This document shows positions 62,087-64,000 of a DNA stretch of 64,000 bases, piece by piece. The DNA is from Bacteroidota bacterium. Lineage in GTDB: Bacteria; Bacteroidota; Bacteroidia; Sphingobacteriales; Sphingobacteriaceae. The notes beneath the pieces were generated by a model that did no database searches, was not told the origin of the DNA, and saw nothing but the letters and a program-made list of their open reading frames with translations. Made by a program: the position numbers and the translations under genes. The DNA lies in assembly GCA_018266915.1 (NCBI GenBank), contig JAFDZM010000063.1, forward strand, positions 1 to 64,000, written 5' to 3'. Numbering within the stretch: position 1 is the first letter of the stretch; each line of letters starts with the position of its first letter.

Positions 62087-62329
62087 TTAGTAAATTCCAT
62101 GAAAAAAACCAGACAGTGACACGTCAAAGTAATAACAAACCTTGCGTAGAGTGTCTAATCTGATATCAACTTTGCCAGATTCGAGCCTTGCAATATTGAT
62201 ATTTGTCTCGCTGTAAAATTTTTCCTGTGTCACCTGGTTTTGCCTGCGCAAGGTCTTTATTTGCAGCGCAATCTTCTTTTTAAAGGCTTCTTCGGAGTTG
62301 TTAAGGTATTCAAAATCAGTTAATAACAT
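62087..62329 (-). CDS. XRE-family helix-turn-helix regulator
   Basis: The 80-residue protein is little more than a Cro/C1-type HTH (LQIKTLRRQNQVTQEKFYSETNINIARLESGKVDIRLDTLRKVCYYFDVSLSGFF). The start codon overlaps one arm of an 11-bp inverted repeat (62329-62400), so it probably regulates itself. The nearest target is the divergent acyl-CoA dehydrogenase or the transcript between. The base composition is AT-rich. Confidence 0.88.
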   Translation of the reverse strand: MLLTDFEYLNNSEEAFKKKIALQIKTLRRQNQVTQEKFYSETNINIARLESGKVDIRLDTLRKVCYYFDVSLSGFFHGIY

Positions 62330-62400
62330 AATAGTTTAGGGGATTTAATAATTGGTATCAATTGCAATCTAACTAAATTAATTGCCAAACTAAACTATTA
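62329..62400. promoter_or_regulatory. Inverted repeats in the XRE gene promoter
   Basis: TAATAGTTTAG (62329-62339) and CTAAACTATTA (62390-62400) are perfect 11-bp complements about 50 bp apart, on both sides of an inner palindrome AATTG-GTAT-CAATT (62350-62363). Paired operators next to an HTH gene suggest looping or cooperative autoregulation. Confidence 0.5.
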
Positions 62401-62488
62401 AGTTTTAATAATCTTGTTACAATCAGATTGCAAATCCTGACGTATTCGTCATGGTGTTTGGCAAATTGTGGCTTTACTTTTGTTTGTA

Positions 62489-62662
62489 ATTAAACGACTC
62501 TGCAAAACATCTGTGAAAAAATAGAATTTCATCTACCTATGAAAAACTTTATTTAGAATTCTCAGACGCCCAAGCTGGGATATTTTGTTCTTTGTTTTGG
62601 GTTTAATCAATAGTTTAAATTAATTAGGGGAAAGAGAACTTTGAAAAAAGTTCTCTTTTTTT
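62489..62662 (+). ncRNA. Candidate small RNA
   Basis: A -7-like TACTTTTG at 62475-62482 and an intrinsic terminator at 62631-62662 would bound a transcript of about 175 nt with no ORF. It contains small hairpins (TTTCAT/ATGAAA near 62527-62544 and CCCAAGCTGGG near 62569-62579). There is no -33 box at the right spacing, and no named RNA family was recognised. It might instead be an unrelated terminator. Confidence 0.3.
62631..62662 (+). terminator. Intrinsic terminator without an upstream gene
   Basis: AAAGAGAACTT and AAGTTCTCTTT form an 11-bp stem with a TGAAAA loop, followed by more T. No coding gene on the plus strand precedes it for over 800 bp, so it must serve an unannotated transcript or protect the downstream gene. 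Confidence 0.75.
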
Positions 62663-62721
62663 GTGCACTTCTTTTTACTATGCGTGCATAATATTATTTT
62701 TGACCTGTAACCTGTTATTCC

Positions 62722-63861
62722 ATGTATTTTCAATTATCAGAAGAACAATTAATGATACGCCAGGCGGCGAGGGATTTTGCGCAAACAGAATTGAAGCCAG
62801 GCGTAATAGAACGCGACGAGCACCAGAAATTCCCAACGGAACAAGTAAAGCAAATGGGTGAACTGGGCTTTATGGGTATGATGGTTTCGCCTGAATATGG
62901 CGGAAGCGGTATGGATGCCATATCTTATGTACTCGTAATGGAAGAACTATCCAAGATCGATGCTTCCGCTTCGGTAGTTGTTTCGGTGAATAATTCGCTG
63001 GTATGTTATGGCCTGGAGAAATATGGAACCGAGGAGCAAAAGCAAAAATACCTGGTGCCTTTGGCAAGGGGTGAGAAAATAGGCGCTTTCTGTTTATCCG
63101 AGCCAGAAGCAGGCTCTGATGCTACCTCACAGCGGACAACCGCTATTGATATGGGCGACCATTATTTATTAAATGGCACCAAAAACTGGATCACCAATGG
63201 CGGAACAGCATCTACTTACCTGGTGATCGCTCAAACCGATGCATCAAAAAAGCATCACGGCATCAATGCGTTGATAGTTGAAAAAGGAATGCCGGGGTTT
63301 ACCGTTGGCCCGAAAGAAAATAAACTGGGCATACGCGGGTCAGATACGCATTCATTAATGTTTACTGATGTAAAAGTACCAAAGGAAAACCGGATAGGGG
63401 AAGATGGCTTTGGATTTAAGTTCGCTATGCAAACCCTTGAGGGGGGGCGTATTGGTATAGCTTCACAAGCTTTGGGTATTGCGGCAGGTGCTTATGAACT
63501 GGCCTTACAATATTCAAAAGAGCGCAAAGCATTCGGAAAAACAATCTCTGACCTGCAGGCTATACAATTTAAATTGGCGGATATGGCGACCGAAATTGAA
63601 GCTGCACGTTTACTATGTTTAAAAGCGGCCTGGTTAAAAGATCAGGGATTACCTTATGCACAGGCAAGCTCTATGGCTAAACTATATGCATCAGAAGTTG
63701 CTATGCGGACAACAGTGGAGGCAGTTCAGATCCATGGAGGCTATGGTTTTGTGAAGGAGTACCATGTAGAGCGACTGATGCGCGATGCCAAGATCACCCA
63801 GATATACGAGGGAACCTCTGAAATTCAGAAGATTGTCATTTCGCGGGAAGTATTGAAATAA
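62722..63861 (+). CDS. Acyl-CoA dehydrogenase
   Basis: A flavoenzyme of fatty-acid or branched-chain acyl-CoA oxidation. Motifs: GAFCLSEPEAGSDATSQRTTA (FAD and substrate), NGTKNWITNGG, KLGIRGSDTHSLMFTDVKVP, FGKTISDLQAIQFKLADM, QIHGGYGFVKEYHVERLMRDAKI and the catalytic Glu363 in IYEGTSEIQ. The 379-residue length and Glu position match the short/butyryl-CoA type. TATTTTTG about 19 nt upstream is the likely -7 element. Confidence 0.96.
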   Translation: MYFQLSEEQLMIRQAARDFAQTELKPGVIERDEHQKFPTEQVKQMGELGFMGMMVSPEYGGSGMDAISYVLVMEELSKIDASASVVVSVNNSLVCYGLEKYGTEEQKQKYLVPLARGEKIGAFCLSEPEAGSDATSQRTTAIDMGDHYLLNGTKNWITNGGTASTYLVIAQTDASKKHHGINALIVEKGMPGFTVGPKENKLGIRGSDTHSLMFTDVKVPKENRIGEDGFGFKFAMQTLEGGRIGIASQALGIAAGAYELALQYSKERKAFGKTISDLQAIQFKLADMATEIEAARLLCLKAAWLKDQGLPYAQASSMAKLYASEVAMRTTVEAVQIHGGYGFVKEYHVERLMRDAKITQIYEGTSEIQKIVISREVLK

Positions 63862-63917
63862 TTGGATTGTTTTCGCGTACTTTGAAAAGTATATCAATTT
63901 AATAGACTATCTAAGTA

Positions 63918-64000
63918 ATGCGTTTTAAAAATCTGTTATTTGCCTTCCTTGTCTTACTCATCGTTAATACAAGTTTTGCTCAAAGCAAGTTAAAAACCGG
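63918..64000 (+). CDS. Start of an exported protein (cut by window end)
   Basis: The ATG at 63918 opens a reading frame to the window end. The first 27 residues look like a signal peptide: basic start (MRFKN), hydrophobic core (LLFAFLVLLIV) and a probable cleavage after NTSFAQ. The rest is outside the window. Confidence 0.75.
   Translation, partial: MRFKNLLFAFLVLLIVNTSFAQSKLKT

Noticed and set aside
1..64000. Prophage or integrative element
   Set aside because: No integrase, phage structural gene, relaxase or attachment-site repeat was recognised; most genes are housekeeping or typical accessory genes of the phylum.

Overview
The window looks like chromosomal DNA from a Bacteroidota species of the Sphingobacteriaceae, most like Mucilaginibacter or Pedobacter. 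The support is gene content and order (DUF177-rpmF-plsX-fabH-accB-accC), a SusC/SusD pair, several TonB-dependent receptors, LytS/LytTR and FecR-like modules, the near absence of Shine-Dalgarno sequences, and promoters of the Bacteroidota form TTTG-N19..21-TAnnTTTG. The genus is an inference. No rRNA, tRNA, CRISPR array, insertion sequence or prophage was recognised.

Layout. 1-432: gene-free, with two copies of a modular REP/MITE-like inverted repeat. 433-5376: the fatty-acid/phospholipid block (yceD-like, rpmF, plsX, fabH, accB, accC). 5384-13020: tatC, rpiB, an M28 peptidase, a lutB-like Fe-S protein, a DUF4198-like secreted protein and a fused alpha-beta E1 dehydrogenase. 13036-14464: a small ORF overlapping a zeta-toxin-like kinase, then a SprT-like protein. 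14577-17928 (minus): feoAB with promoter and operators, then gcvH-vanZ with a previously unlisted 44-residue lipoprotein. 18049-26670: a DUF4142 lipoprotein, a TPR-like protein, a GH3 glycosidase operon divergent from a Nudix-derived regulator, and a GMC oxidoreductase with two Tat-type sugar isomerase/epimerase-like proteins.

26775-34165 is the most unusual block. It is a six-gene operon with two ABC ATPases, a membrane subunit, a YtrA-type GntR repressor with its operator on the promoter, a DUF2807-like protein, and a 1211-residue permease fused to an M1 aminopeptidase-like domain whose HExxH zinc motif is destroyed. It is followed by an FtsX-like permease, a TonB-type outer-membrane protein and a LytS/LytTR two-component pair.

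41678-49406: an NTF2-like protein, a VOC-AraC-VOC cluster with paralogous VOC genes, and SusC/SusD. 49629-57925: a TonB receptor with a Cys/His-rich partner, a cyclophilin, exonuclease III, a DUF1059 protein (previously unlisted), a Crp-family regulator, EF-P with Asn at the usual Lys site, and an RlmI-like methyltransferase. 58016-64000: a sigma/membrane-protein/DUF4097 operon, pnuC with a NadR-like kinase, an XRE regulator, a possible small RNA, an acyl-CoA dehydrogenase and the start of a further gene.

Two patterns run across the window. First, at least six genes have a -7 element TAnnTTnG exactly 4 nt before the ATG, which predicts leaderless mRNAs. Second, many gaps carry their own short-unit repeat whose left and right halves are mutually complementary; these repeats have also been captured inside coding sequences (the E1 linker and the pnuC/nadR junction).
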